From Mesorhizobium sp. WSM3860 (GTDB lineage Bacteria; Pseudomonadota; Alphaproteobacteria; Rhizobiales; Rhizobiaceae): a stretch of 64,000 bases of DNA. How positions within the stretch are numbered: position 1 is the first letter of the stretch; every line of letters begins with the position of its first letter. The position numbers and the translations under genes were made by a program. The notes below the pieces were generated by a model, which searched no databases, was not told where the DNA came from, and saw only the letters and a list, made by a program, of their open reading frames with translations. The stretch covers positions 1-64,000 of the forward strand of contig NZ_NSGF01000004.1 of NCBI RefSeq assembly GCF_002294995.1. The letters run 5' to 3'. Below, piece after piece: positions 9,473 to 17,388 of the stretch.

Positions 9473-9499
9473 TTTGCACCCCGCACGGGCGAGTGCAAA
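9473..9499. promoter_or_regulatory. inverted repeat TTTGCAC-N13-GTGCAAA in the kdp leader
   Basis: A perfect 7-bp inverted repeat with a 13-base spacer that is itself GC-rich lies 28 bases upstream of the first small kdp gene. It could be a leader hairpin or a regulator site. No known consensus was matched. Confidence 0.4.
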
Positions 9500-9609
9500 A
9501 TTTCACACAACCGCCCGTCACCTTGGCGGCGATGGCGATTACAGTGCTTTTCGAGGGGAATATGGACCCGATCGCCATAAAGGTTCGAGACGAGGCGGGG
9601 AGCAAAGAC

Positions 9610-9627
9610 ATAGGAATTTTATAGGAA
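9610..9627 (-). promoter_or_regulatory. candidate KdpE operator: two ATAGGAA copies 11 bp apart
   Basis: On the kdp coding strand this reads TTCCTAT-AAAA-TTCCTAT, two identical 7-mers with starts 11 bases apart. OmpR-family dimers bind such tandem half-sites on one DNA face. It is AT-rich in a GC-rich setting and lies about 165 bases upstream of the first kdp gene. It is the best operator candidate, although the sequence itself is not proven to be a KdpE site. Confidence 0.45.
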
Positions 9628-9683
9628 ATTGGCGCCACGCGGATGGTGGCGGCGGCGACGTGCCAGTCCAAAGACCCCGGAAG

Positions 9684-9890
9684 CTAAATGGCCGGCCGCC
9701 GGTCCTTCCATGGCATCTGCTCTTCCAACTGCGTGGAGAGCGCTAGCACAGTCGCCTCGTCGCCATAGCGGCCGACGAGCTGCATGCCGATCGGCACGCC
9801 GCCGGCGGACTGCCCAAGCGGCAGCGAGATCGCCGGCAGGCCGGAGATGTTGAAGGGAAAGTTGAAGACCGCGTCGCCCCGTTTGGCGTC
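9684..9890 (-). pseudogene. amidase (amidase-signature family), C-terminal remnant
   Basis: About 64 residues at the end of this frame match the C-terminus of amidase-signature enzymes: FNFPFNISGLPAISLPLG, then a Gly-Val-Pro-Ile-Gly-Met-Gln-Leu-Val-Gly stretch and a final helix ending Pro-Trp. The catalytic Ser-cisSer-Lys part is absent. Directly upstream lies a palindromic repeat and then the end of the next gene, so the remaining 400 or so residues have been lost. It is downstream of a Gfo/Idh gene and an ABC transporter and may be the remains of that cluster's amide hydrolase. Confidence 0.75.
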
Positions 9891-9905
9891 GTCCAGCGCC
9901 GGCGC

Positions 9906-9934
9906 CCCCTCTCCCCGTTCTTCACGGGGAAAGG
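9906..9934. repeat. palindromic intergenic repeat
   Basis: The sequence around CTCCCCGT-TCTTC-ACGGGGA forms a stem of at least seven to eight pairs flanked by further C/T- and G/A-rich pairing. Palindromes of this CTCCCCGT type are scattered between genes in Mesorhizobium and relatives. This copy sits exactly at the broken end of the amidase remnant. Confidence 0.55.
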
Positions 9935-9981
9935 GTAAGGGGGGCAGAGCCAACGGTGGCGAGTGGCCTAACCGAGCCCCG

Positions 9982-11073
9982 TCAGGTCAGCTCGACGGTC
10001 CGCTTCTCCGCGATGCTCTGTTCGGCGGCTAGCACGATGCGCAGGCTGTTGACGGCGGCATCCATCTGCTCGGTCAGATCGAGGTCCTCACGGACGGCGC
10101 GCAGGAAGAAGGCCTGCTCGCGGTCGCAAAGCTCCTGATGGCCGGGCTCGTCCTCCATGCTGACGATCTCGTCGGGCTTGGAAAAGTTCTTGTCGCCATC
10201 GACCTGCGCATAATGGATCTTCAGCGCGTCGGTCTTGGTATGGCGGTCGATGTCGGCGGAATCCGAGACCTCCTCGGCTTCCTTGGCGCTGCTTGCCGAC
10301 TGACCGGCGACGATCGAAACAGCGCCCTTCGGGCCGACCACATCCTTCACGAAATAAGCGGTCTCGCTCATCATCGGGCCCCAGCCGGCTTCATACCAGC
10401 CGACCGAGCCATCGTCAAAAGTGACGTGGAGATGGCCATAGTTCTGCTTGTCGGCTTCGGCCCAGAGCTTGGCGCCGATGCCGTGCACGCGCACCGGCTT
10501 GGCGCCGGTCAGCTGGCACATGACGTCGACATAGTGCACGCCGCAATCGACGATCGGGATCAGCGAGTCGATCAGGTTCTTGTGCCAGTGCCAGGCGCTG
10601 CCGCTGCTCTGCTGGTTGAGGTTGAGGCGCATCACCAGCGGCTTGCCGAGCGTCTTGCCGACCTCGATGAACTTGATCCAGGACGGGTGGACGCGCAGGA
10701 TGTAGCCGAGCACCAGCTTCCGGTTCTTCGCCCGCGCTGCGGCCACCACTTTCTCGGCGTCCTGGATGTTGGTGGCGAGAGGCTTTTCCATGAACACGTG
10801 GCAGTTGGCGGCGATGGCCTTCAGCGCGTATTCGGCATGCGTATTGGGCCAACTGTTGATCGAGACCGCGTCCGGCTTGGTCTCCTTCAGCGCCAAGTCG
10901 AAATCCTCATAGCGCGGATAGCCGGCGAGCTCCTTCGGGATCTTTTTGTTGCTCTTGATGGAGCGGCTCATGATGCCGACGATCTCGAAGCCGTCGGAGC
11001 GGTGATAGGCGCTGGCGTGCGAGGCGCCCATATTGCCCAGACCAACCACCAGGATTTTCACTTTGTCGGCCAT
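9982..11073 (-). CDS. Gfo/Idh/MocA-family NAD(P)-dependent dehydrogenase
   Basis: This 363-aa protein has an N-terminal Rossmann fold with VVGLGNMGASHASAY (residues 9-23) and the family motif EKPLATN at about 95-101, where Lys is the usual active-site base. The C-terminal alpha/beta domain carries a His-containing stretch (VDCGVHYVDVMCQLTG). Such enzymes oxidise or reduce sugars, inositols and other hydroxy compounds; the substrate cannot be read from sequence. A GGGGAGG ribosome site precedes the ATG. It follows the ABC substrate-binding gene by 74 bases in the same direction and is likely in its operon. Confidence 0.9.
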   Translation of the reverse strand: MADKVKILVVGLGNMGASHASAYHRSDGFEIVGIMSRSIKSNKKIPKELAGYPRYEDFDLALKETKPDAVSINSWPNTHAEYALKAIAANCHVFMEKPLATNIQDAEKVVAAARAKNRKLVLGYILRVHPSWIKFIEVGKTLGKPLVMRLNLNQQSSGSAWHWHKNLIDSLIPIVDCGVHYVDVMCQLTGAKPVRVHGIGAKLWAEADKQNYGHLHVTFDDGSVGWYEAGWGPMMSETAYFVKDVVGPKGAVSIVAGQSASSAKEAEEVSDSADIDRHTKTDALKIHYAQVDGDKNFSKPDEIVSMEDEPGHQELCDREQAFFLRAVREDLDLTEQMDAAVNSLRIVLAAEQSIAEKRTVELT

Positions 11074-11147
11074 GTCAGCCTCCCCAATGCTTTTTGAACA
11101 GTAGCTCGGGCGGCATCAGGCGCCGCCCGATGGTCAATGCGCCCGGC

Positions 11148-12320
11148 TTACTTGACGGCGGAGTCGAAGAGGTGCGCCTTGATCTCCTCGACGTCGAGCG
11201 CGGCAAAGCCTTCCGACAGTTTCACGCCGTCGGCATCGGCCTTGACCTTCGCCTTGTCGAAATCGTTGGCGGTCGGGATCAGGTCGTTGGTGCAGACGTC
11301 TTCGGCCTTCACCGGCGCGGTGATCTGGCCGATCTTGAGGATCTCGTCGAAAAAGCCCTGCCAGCTCGCCATGTCGTGCGAGCCCCAGCCATTGCGCTTG
11401 TCCATGTCACCGCGGAAGACGTTGATCTGCTGCAGGATAGAGGTGGTGCCGAGCTCGGGGCCGAGGTTCTTGGCCAGGGTCGGAAATTGCTCGAACACGG
11501 CTTCGACGGCCGCGCGCGGGTTCTGGTAGCCGAATTCGAGGCCCATCGCCCAGCCGCGCAGGTATTTTTCCAGGAAGGCCTTCTTGTCGGGATCCTCGAG
11601 GTCGGCGGCGCGCACGACGAAGGTGTTGGCCGGCAGCTTGGAATTCTGCACGCCGAGCCAATATTCGAAGTCGAGTCCCTTGGCGATCCATTCGGCGCGC
11701 AGGCCTTCCCAGGAGAGCGCTGCGTCGCCCTGGCCGCCGGCGAGCGCGGTGCCCCAGGTCGGCCAGCCAGCCTCGACATATTTTACCTTCTTGATGTCGA
11801 CGCCCTGCGCGGCAAGCAGCGGATCGACGATCGCCTGCCAGGCGGCGGAGCCGAGCAGGATGGTCTTGCCCTCAAGGTCTTTCAGGTTTTTGGTGCCCTG
11901 GCCCTTGCGGAAGGCGATGCTGAAGGTGTCGCGCGCGCCCATGTGGAACACCGACTTCAGCTTCATGCCGTTCTGGATGGCGAAGGAGAAGACACCGGGC
12001 GAGGGGAAGCCCATGTCGGCCTGGCCGACATCGACGAACTTGACCGTCGCGGTGCCGTCCGACGGACCCGGCTGCATGTCGGTCGCGAGGTCGCCGAAAT
12101 AGCCGGCCTTCTTGGCAGACCAGTAGGGATAGTCGTCCAGCACCTCGAGCGTGCCGCGCGGCGAGATCCAGGTGAATTTTTCATAAGCCGCCGCCCTGGC
12201 TTTGAGGCCCGATGCGCCGAGCGCGGTGGCTGTCACCACGCCTGCGGCCGTCACCTGCAGGAAGTAGCGGCGGCTGATGCCCGCTCTTGTCGCTGCGCTG
12301 AATAAGCTTTCGTTGGTCAT
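11148..12320 (-). CDS. NitT/TauT-family ABC transporter substrate-binding protein
   Basis: This 390-aa protein has a twin-arginine-like leader (SRRYFLQVTAAG, cleavage after about residue 44) and a periplasmic NMT1/SsuA-like fold. KFTWISPRGTLEVLDDYPYW near the mature start and VDVGQADMGFPSPGVF are typical of the family that binds nitrate, taurine, sulfonates, thiamine precursors or aromatic amides. The final segment has many acidic residues. A GGGGAA-type ribosome site precedes the ATG. The ligand is unknown, though neighbouring deacetylase, RidA and amidase genes make a nitrogen-containing compound plausible. Confidence 0.88.
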   Translation of the reverse strand: MTNESLFSAATRAGISRRYFLQVTAAGVVTATALGASGLKARAAAYEKFTWISPRGTLEVLDDYPYWSAKKAGYFGDLATDMQPGPSDGTATVKFVDVGQADMGFPSPGVFSFAIQNGMKLKSVFHMGARDTFSIAFRKGQGTKNLKDLEGKTILLGSAAWQAIVDPLLAAQGVDIKKVKYVEAGWPTWGTALAGGQGDAALSWEGLRAEWIAKGLDFEYWLGVQNSKLPANTFVVRAADLEDPDKKAFLEKYLRGWAMGLEFGYQNPRAAVEAVFEQFPTLAKNLGPELGTTSILQQINVFRGDMDKRNGWGSHDMASWQGFFDEILKIGQITAPVKAEDVCTNDLIPTANDFDKAKVKADADGVKLSEGFAALDVEEIKAHLFDSAVK

Positions 12321-12398
12321 GGCATTCCCCTTTTGTTGATTGCCCTTTATCGATCGCTTGCCTTTGCCCGCCTCCCGGGCGACCTCATCCGTCCGCGC

Positions 12399-13247
12399 TC
12401 AAGCCTCCCAGCTCGCCCATTTCTTGCCGATCAGGAAGAACAGCACGTAGATCAGGATGCCGAGCGTCGACAGGATCAGCACCACCGCGAAGAATTGCGG
12501 CATCTGGATCATCGACGAGTAGGAGGTAAGCCGGTTGCCGAGGCCGAAGCCGCCGCCGACCATCTCGGCACCTACCGCAGTGAGCAGCCCGAAGATCGCG
12601 CCGATCATCAGCCCGACCAGGATCATCGGCAGCGCCATCGGCGCGCGGATCTTCCAGAAGATCTGCAGGGTGCTGGCCCCATAGGAGCGAGCGAGCGCGA
12701 TCTTGGCGCTGTCGACACGGCGAAAGCCGGTCGCGGCATTGATCATCACCATCGGTCCGGCGGCGAGCGCTACCGCGATAATGCGCGGCGTATAGCCGAA
12801 GCCGAAGCGCAGGATGAGCAGCGGCACCAGTGCCAGCATCGGCGTGGTGACGAGGATGAGGATGTAAGGCGCGACGATCTTCTCGGCGAAGGGAAACTGC
12901 GTGATCACCGCCGCCATCAGCAGCCCGACGACGGCGCCGATGGCAAAGCCGGAGAAGAGCTCGACAAGCGTATAGCCGAGATGCGGCGCGATCAGCGGGA
13001 ATTCGTCGAATAAAGCGTAAACGATCGCACTCGGCGGCGGCATGATGTATTGCGGCACGTGGAAGATGCGCAGCGCCAGTTCGATGCCGCCGATGATCAC
13101 CACCGCGACGACGAGAATCGCCGCCACCTCGGCGCCGGACTTGACGCCCGGGCCGCCGGCGAAGGCGGAGAGGTTGGTGAGGCTGACATCCTGGCCGTCG
13201 CCGGACTTGGCCTTGGAGAATTCCGGAATGGCGTCGCCCCCGCTCAC
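12399..13247 (-). CDS. NitT/TauT-family ABC transporter permease
   Basis: This 282-aa protein starts with a GTG that overlaps the ATPase stop (GTGA). The first 40 residues are cytosolic and are followed by six or so membrane helices (from about 45). The cytoplasmic coupling loop carries the binding-protein-dependent permease EAA motif in degenerate form (ARSYGASTLQIFWKIRAPMALP). It forms the channel of the transporter with the ATPase just upstream and the binding protein 78 bases downstream. Confidence 0.9.
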   Translation of the reverse strand: MSGGDAIPEFSKAKSGDGQDVSLTNLSAFAGGPGVKSGAEVAAILVVAVVIIGGIELALRIFHVPQYIMPPPSAIVYALFDEFPLIAPHLGYTLVELFSGFAIGAVVGLLMAAVITQFPFAEKIVAPYILILVTTPMLALVPLLILRFGFGYTPRIIAVALAAGPMVMINAATGFRRVDSAKIALARSYGASTLQIFWKIRAPMALPMILVGLMIGAIFGLLTAVGAEMVGGGFGLGNRLTSYSSMIQMPQFFAVVLILSTLGILIYVLFFLIGKKWASWEA

Positions 13248-14077
13248 GGTCTGATCCTCACGATTTCAGCGCTCTTGTGTTCCAGCTGCTCCTGCGCCTT
13301 CGGCCGGCGCTCGCCGACAATGTCCATCTTGATGCGGTTGGTGAGGTCGAAGACCTCCTTGGTCGCCATGATCTCCAGCGAGCGCGGGCGCGGGAACGGC
13401 ACGTCGTAGACCTTGGCGACGCGGCCCGGCCGCGCGGTCAGCACCACGACCCGGTCGGAGAGGAAGATCGCTTCCTCGATGCTGTGGGTGATGAAAACGA
13501 TGGTCGTCTTGGTATCGAGCCAGATCTCCTCGACGAGGCGGTTCATCTCCTCGCGGGTGAAGCTGTCGAGCGCACCGAAGGGCTCATCCATCAAGAGCAC
13601 GGAAGGCTTCAGCGCCAGCGCGCGGACGATCGCCGCGCGTTGCTGCATGCCGCCGGAAAGCTCGCGCGGGAACTTGCCGCCGAAGCCGTCGAGTCCCACG
13701 CGATGAAGCAGATGCGCGATCCAGGCGCGATCGGGCTTCTCGCCCTTGATCTCGAAAGGGAAGTTGATGTTGGCGTCGAGATTGCGCCAGGGCAGAAGGT
13801 TCGCTTCCTGGAAGACGATGCCGATCTCGGGACGCGGGCCGGTGACCTCTTTGCCGTCGAGCAGTATCGCGCCGCTGGTCAGACGATGCAGGCCCGACAT
13901 CGACCACAAGAGCGTGGTCTTGCCGCAGCCGGAAGGGCCGACGATGGAGACGATCTCGTTGGCGTGCACGTCGAGGCTGCAGCGGTCCAGGGCGAGAAGA
14001 TCGCCGGAGGCCGTGGTATAAACCTTGCTCGCTGCCTGCACGCCGAGCTTCGGCGTTCTTGCGCTGCCGGTATTCAT
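13244..14077 (-). CDS. NitT/TauT-family ABC transporter ATP-binding protein
   Basis: This 277-aa ATPase has Walker A GPSGCGKTT (about 47-55), Q-loop EANLLPWRNL, signature LSGGMQQRAAI, Walker B VLLMDEPFGALD and switch His in FITHSIEEA. All catalytic motifs are intact. It is the first gene of the transporter operon (ATPase, permease, binding protein, Gfo/Idh, amidase remnant), and its upstream spacer is shared with the divergent RpiR regulator, the likely repressor. Confidence 0.92.
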   Translation of the reverse strand: MNTGSARTPKLGVQAASKVYTTASGDLLALDRCSLDVHANEIVSIVGPSGCGKTTLLWSMSGLHRLTSGAILLDGKEVTGPRPEIGIVFQEANLLPWRNLDANINFPFEIKGEKPDRAWIAHLLHRVGLDGFGGKFPRELSGGMQQRAAIVRALALKPSVLLMDEPFGALDSFTREEMNRLVEEIWLDTKTTIVFITHSIEEAIFLSDRVVVLTARPGRVAKVYDVPFPRPRSLEIMATKEVFDLTNRIKMDIVGERRPKAQEQLEHKSAEIVRIRP

Positions 14078-14138
14078 GCTCCCCTCGGAGACTGCGTGAT
14101 TGGGTTGCCGGAGCCCCCGCTGTCCGCAAAATCAGTCT

Positions 14139-14264
14139 GTAACTATCCTACTTTACTGTCAAGCGGCGGCAAAGATCTGGCGCTCTCAGATTCGGTCAAA
14201 GCTTATCTAAGCGTCTGATTTTTCCCAGCTTTAGATCCGCTTGCAGTGTGTGTTACTTTCCTAC
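14139..14264. promoter_or_regulatory. paired operator-like sites between the ABC operon and rpiR
   Basis: GTAACTATCCTAC (14139-14151) and GTTACTTTCCTAC (14252-14264) are direct copies with 11 of 13 bases identical. The first has GTA/TAC palindromic ends. Both lie in the 273-base divergent spacer, which also holds a short palindrome GCTTATCTAAGC at 14201-14212. One copy lies close to each gene start, the layout expected for an RpiR-type regulator controlling both sides. Function is inferred. Confidence 0.45.
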
Positions 14265-14350
14265 ATACTTCCTTCAGCTCATTGCCTATGGCCAGCGGGC
14301 TGATAATCGCAACAATGGTGGGTCCAGAAACGGCAGAGAAGGACTGGCCA

Positions 14351-15298
14351 ATGACCGAAGCTGACAGCCAGGCGCTGCGGATTTCCGACGAGGATGACGG
14401 CCGGCACGATCATGTCAGGCGCTTCCCGGACATCATTTCGCAGGTGAAGGACAGCTACACGGACTTGCGGCCGGCGGAGCGCCGCGTCGCCGACGTCGTG
14501 CTCGACGACGTCAAATATGCGGTCGATGCATCGAATGCCGCGCTGGCGCAGCGCGCCCAGGTCAGCGAGCCGACGGTCACCCGTTTCTGCCGCGCCATCG
14601 GCTGCGACGGCGTGCGCGACTTCAAGCTGAAGCTGGCGCAGAGCCTTGTCGTCGGCGCGCTTTATCTCAGCACCAAGCCGCAATCCACGAACGGCGACAG
14701 CGGCATGCCGTTCTGGAACGCAGTGTTCGGCGAAGCGCGCCGCGCGCTGCAGGAGGCCGAACGGCAGATCGATCCAGGGCAGTTGCAGAAAGCGGCGGAG
14801 CTGATCGCCAAGGCAAGGCAGGTGACGGTGTTCGGCCTCGGCGGCAGCTCGTCGGCGCTGGCGCAAGAGACGCAGTATCGCCTGTTTCGCTATGGCATCA
14901 CGATCAGCGCGCAATGCGATCCGTATCTGATGCGTATGACGGCTTCGACGCTGAAGCCGGGCGACGTGGTGATCGCGATCTCGGCGACCGGCCGTACCCG
15001 CGAGGTGATCGAGGCGGTGGAACTTGCCAAGCATTATCGCGCCGACGCAATCTGCGTGACGGCGCCGGACACGGAGCTGACGCGGGTCTGCGATGTCCGG
15101 CTGACGATGGCGGTTCCCGAATATCCCGACACGCTGAAGCCGACCGCTTCGCGGTACGCCTTTCTTGCGGCCATCGACCTGCTCGCGGTCGCGTCCGCCT
15201 ACAAGCTGGACGGCCCGGCGCGCGAGACGGTGCGCCGCATCAAGTACAACGCCCAGATCCATCGGACGGGGAAGGAGATGGAGCCGCTCGGCGACTGA
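14351..15298 (+). CDS. MurR/RpiR-family transcriptional regulator
   Basis: The ATG at 14351 follows GAGAAGGA with seven-base spacing and is preferred over three in-frame upstream ATGs. The 315-aa product has an N-terminal RpiR helix-turn-helix domain (about 25-105, with NAALAQRAQVSEPTVTRFCR) and a SIS sugar-phosphate-binding domain (about 135-270, FGLGGSSSALAQE and ISATGRTREVIE). It is divergent from the ABC operon and 52 bases upstream of the monooxygenase, so it probably controls both. Confidence 0.92.
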   Translation: MTEADSQALRISDEDDGRHDHVRRFPDIISQVKDSYTDLRPAERRVADVVLDDVKYAVDASNAALAQRAQVSEPTVTRFCRAIGCDGVRDFKLKLAQSLVVGALYLSTKPQSTNGDSGMPFWNAVFGEARRALQEAERQIDPGQLQKAAELIAKARQVTVFGLGGSSSALAQETQYRLFRYGITISAQCDPYLMRMTASTLKPGDVVIAISATGRTREVIEAVELAKHYRADAICVTAPDTELTRVCDVRLTMAVPEYPDTLKPTASRYAFLAAIDLLAVASAYKLDGPARETVRRIKYNAQIHRTGKEMEPLGD

Positions 15299-15350
15299 GA
15301 AATAGCCGCAACGCGGCTATAATCTGCGTAATTCAGGGGAATGAAGAACA

Positions 15351-17141
15351 ATGCTCGACATCGCACCATCGCAACAGGCGGCAACCTGGCTCGGCACATT
15401 CGGCCGCGCGCTCGAAGCGGGTGACATCGCGGCGGCGACGAACCTTTTCGTGGACGATTGCTACTGGCGCGATCTGCTGACCTTCACATGGAACATCAAA
15501 ACCATGGAGGGCCAAGCGGCGGTCCGCGAGATGCTCAAGGCGACGCTTTCCTCGACGCAACCGTCGCACTGGCGAGTGTCCGGGGAGCCAAGCGTCGACG
15601 ACGGTGTCATCGAGGCCTGGTTCAGCTTCGAGACGGCCGTGGCGCGAGGCGAGGGCATCCTGCGGCTCAAGGATGGCCGCTGCCGGACGCTGTTCACGGC
15701 GATGAGCGCGCTCAAGGGTTTCGAGGAGCAGAAAGGGCCGGCCCGGCCGCTCGGCATCCGCCACAAGGCCGATCCCGAACGCGAAACCTGGGCGGAAGCA
15801 AGAGCGCGCGAGGCGCGTGAGCTCGGCGTGCACGAGCAGCCCTATTGCCTGGTGATCGGGGGCGGCCAGGGCGGCATCATGCTCGGCGCCCGGCTGCGGC
15901 AGCTCGGCGTTCCCACCCTCATCGTCGAGAAGAACGCGCGGGCCGGCGACTCCTGGCGCAACCGCTACCGCTCGCTCGTGCTGCACGACCCGGTCTGGTA
16001 CGACCATCTGCCCTACATTCCGTTCCCGGAAAACTGGCCGGTGTTCACGCCCAAGGACAAGATGGGCGACTGGCTGGAAATGTATGCCCGCGTCATGGAG
16101 CTGAACTACTGGGTCGCCACCAAATGCATCAGCGCGGCCTATGACGAGGCCGAAAAGGTCTGGACGGTGGTGGTCGACCGCGTCGGCCAGCGCATCACGC
16201 TGAAGCCGAAGCACATCGTCTTCGCCACCGGCGCCTACGGGCCGCCGCGGCAGATCGATCTGCCTGGCGCGGACAGCTTCAAGGGCGAGCTTTTGCATTC
16301 CAGCCAGTACTCGGCCGGCGAGAAATTCCGCGGCAAGCGCGTCGCGGTGATCGGCGCGGCGAGCTCGGGCCATGATGTCAGCGTCGATCTCTGGGAAGCC
16401 GGCGCCAAGGTCACCATGGTGCAGCGCTCGCCGACGACCGTGGTGAAGTCCGACACGCTGATGGAGGTCGGCTTCGAGATCTTTTCAGAGAAGGCGCTGG
16501 CGCGGGGTATCACCACCGACAAGGCCGACATGATCGTCGCTTCGACGCCCTTTGCGCTGGTCCCAAAGGGCCAGCGGGCGCTCTATGACGTCATCCGCGA
16601 GCGCGACGCGGATTTCTACCAGCGCCTCAGCGACAGCGGCTTTGCCATCGACTTCGGCGAGGACGAGACCGGACTGCTCATGAAAGCCTATCGCACCGGC
16701 TCCGGCTACTACATCGATGTCGGCGCCTGCGAGCTGATCCTGAACGGCGAGATCGCAGTGAAGAGCGGCGTCGGCATCAGATCGCTGACGCCGACCGGCA
16801 TCCTGTTCGAGGACGGCAGCGAGCTTGCGGTCGACGCGATCGTCTCCTGCACCGGCTACCAGTCGATGAACGAGACGGTGGCAGCGATCGTTTCGCGCGA
16901 GGTCGCCGACAAGGTCGGGCCGTGCTGGGGCCTCGGCTCCGGCGTCAAGGGCGACCCCGGCCCGTGGCAGGGCGAACTGCGCAACATGTGGAAGCCGACG
17001 GCGCAGGAAGCGCTGTGGTTCCACGGCGGCAACCTCGCGCTGTCGCGCTTCTATTCGAAATTGGTGGCGCTGCAGCTCAAGGCGCGGATGGAGGGGATTG
17101 CCACGCCTGTCTATGGCGAGCCGAGCAACGCACAGCGGTGA
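15351..17141 (+). CDS. flavin-dependent monooxygenase with N-terminal NTF2-like domain
   Basis: This 596-aa protein has two parts. Residues 1-145 form an NTF2/SnoaL-like domain (WRDLLTFTWNIKTMEG, LKDGRCRTLFTAM). From about 160 there is a class B flavoprotein monooxygenase: FAD site VIGGGQGGIMLGARL (about 167), the FMO fingerprint FKGELLHSSQY with Phe310 fitting F-x-G-x3-H-x3-Y, NADPH site VAVIGAASSGHDVSVDL (about 325), and VSCTGYQS near the end. Such enzymes oxygenate N- or S-centred substrates or ketones; related fused proteins occur in amine and heterocycle catabolism. It is co-oriented with rpiR. The product is cytosolic; the substrate is unknown. Confidence 0.9.
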   Translation: MLDIAPSQQAATWLGTFGRALEAGDIAAATNLFVDDCYWRDLLTFTWNIKTMEGQAAVREMLKATLSSTQPSHWRVSGEPSVDDGVIEAWFSFETAVARGEGILRLKDGRCRTLFTAMSALKGFEEQKGPARPLGIRHKADPERETWAEARAREARELGVHEQPYCLVIGGGQGGIMLGARLRQLGVPTLIVEKNARAGDSWRNRYRSLVLHDPVWYDHLPYIPFPENWPVFTPKDKMGDWLEMYARVMELNYWVATKCISAAYDEAEKVWTVVVDRVGQRITLKPKHIVFATGAYGPPRQIDLPGADSFKGELLHSSQYSAGEKFRGKRVAVIGAASSGHDVSVDLWEAGAKVTMVQRSPTTVVKSDTLMEVGFEIFSEKALARGITTDKADMIVASTPFALVPKGQRALYDVIRERDADFYQRLSDSGFAIDFGEDETGLLMKAYRTGSGYYIDVGACELILNGEIAVKSGVGIRSLTPTGILFEDGSELAVDAIVSCTGYQSMNETVAAIVSREVADKVGPCWGLGSGVKGDPGPWQGELRNMWKPTAQEALWFHGGNLALSRFYSKLVALQLKARMEGIATPVYGEPSNAQR

Positions 17142-17146
17142 CGTTC

Positions 17147-17388
17147 GATCTCCCCCCTCAAGGCAGGGCAATCGCATATGGAACTGCCGAGTCTTTGCAA
17201 CGGCTTAGTCGTTACGGGCGACTTTTGTAGGCGTTCGATCGCGCTATTCCGGCGGAATCGGATCCAGAACGGACCAGAATCAAACCGCGAACTGCTCGCG
17301 TCGACGATTTTCTTGGTGCCCAGCCAAGTATCTGGAAAACCGAGAAAATAGCCATATGCGATTCCCCTGCCCCTCAAGGGGGGAGATC
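17147..17388. mobile_element. MITE-like element with 35-37 bp terminal inverted repeats
   Basis: The left arm (17147-17181) starts GATCTCCCCCCTCAAGG and ends ATCGCATATGG. The right arm (17352-17388), read on the other strand, starts GATCTCCCCCCTTGAGG and ends AATCGCATATGG, so the two match over about 35 bases with a few indels. The 170-base interior has no convincing gene; a possible 88-codon minus-strand frame across it has no homology I recognise and no ribosome site. The element fills the whole space between two convergent genes and its right end overlaps the stop codon of the metallohydrolase gene. It could be a non-autonomous transposable element or a rhizobial intergenic mosaic repeat. 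Confidence 0.6.

Noticed and set aside
9684-9953. Full 89-codon frame as an intact gene
   Set aside because: Only the last 64 or so residues match an amidase; the first part is palindromic repeat sequence.
17111-17377. 88-codon minus-strand frame
   Set aside because: It spans the MITE-like element, lacks a ribosome site and shows no recognisable sequence.
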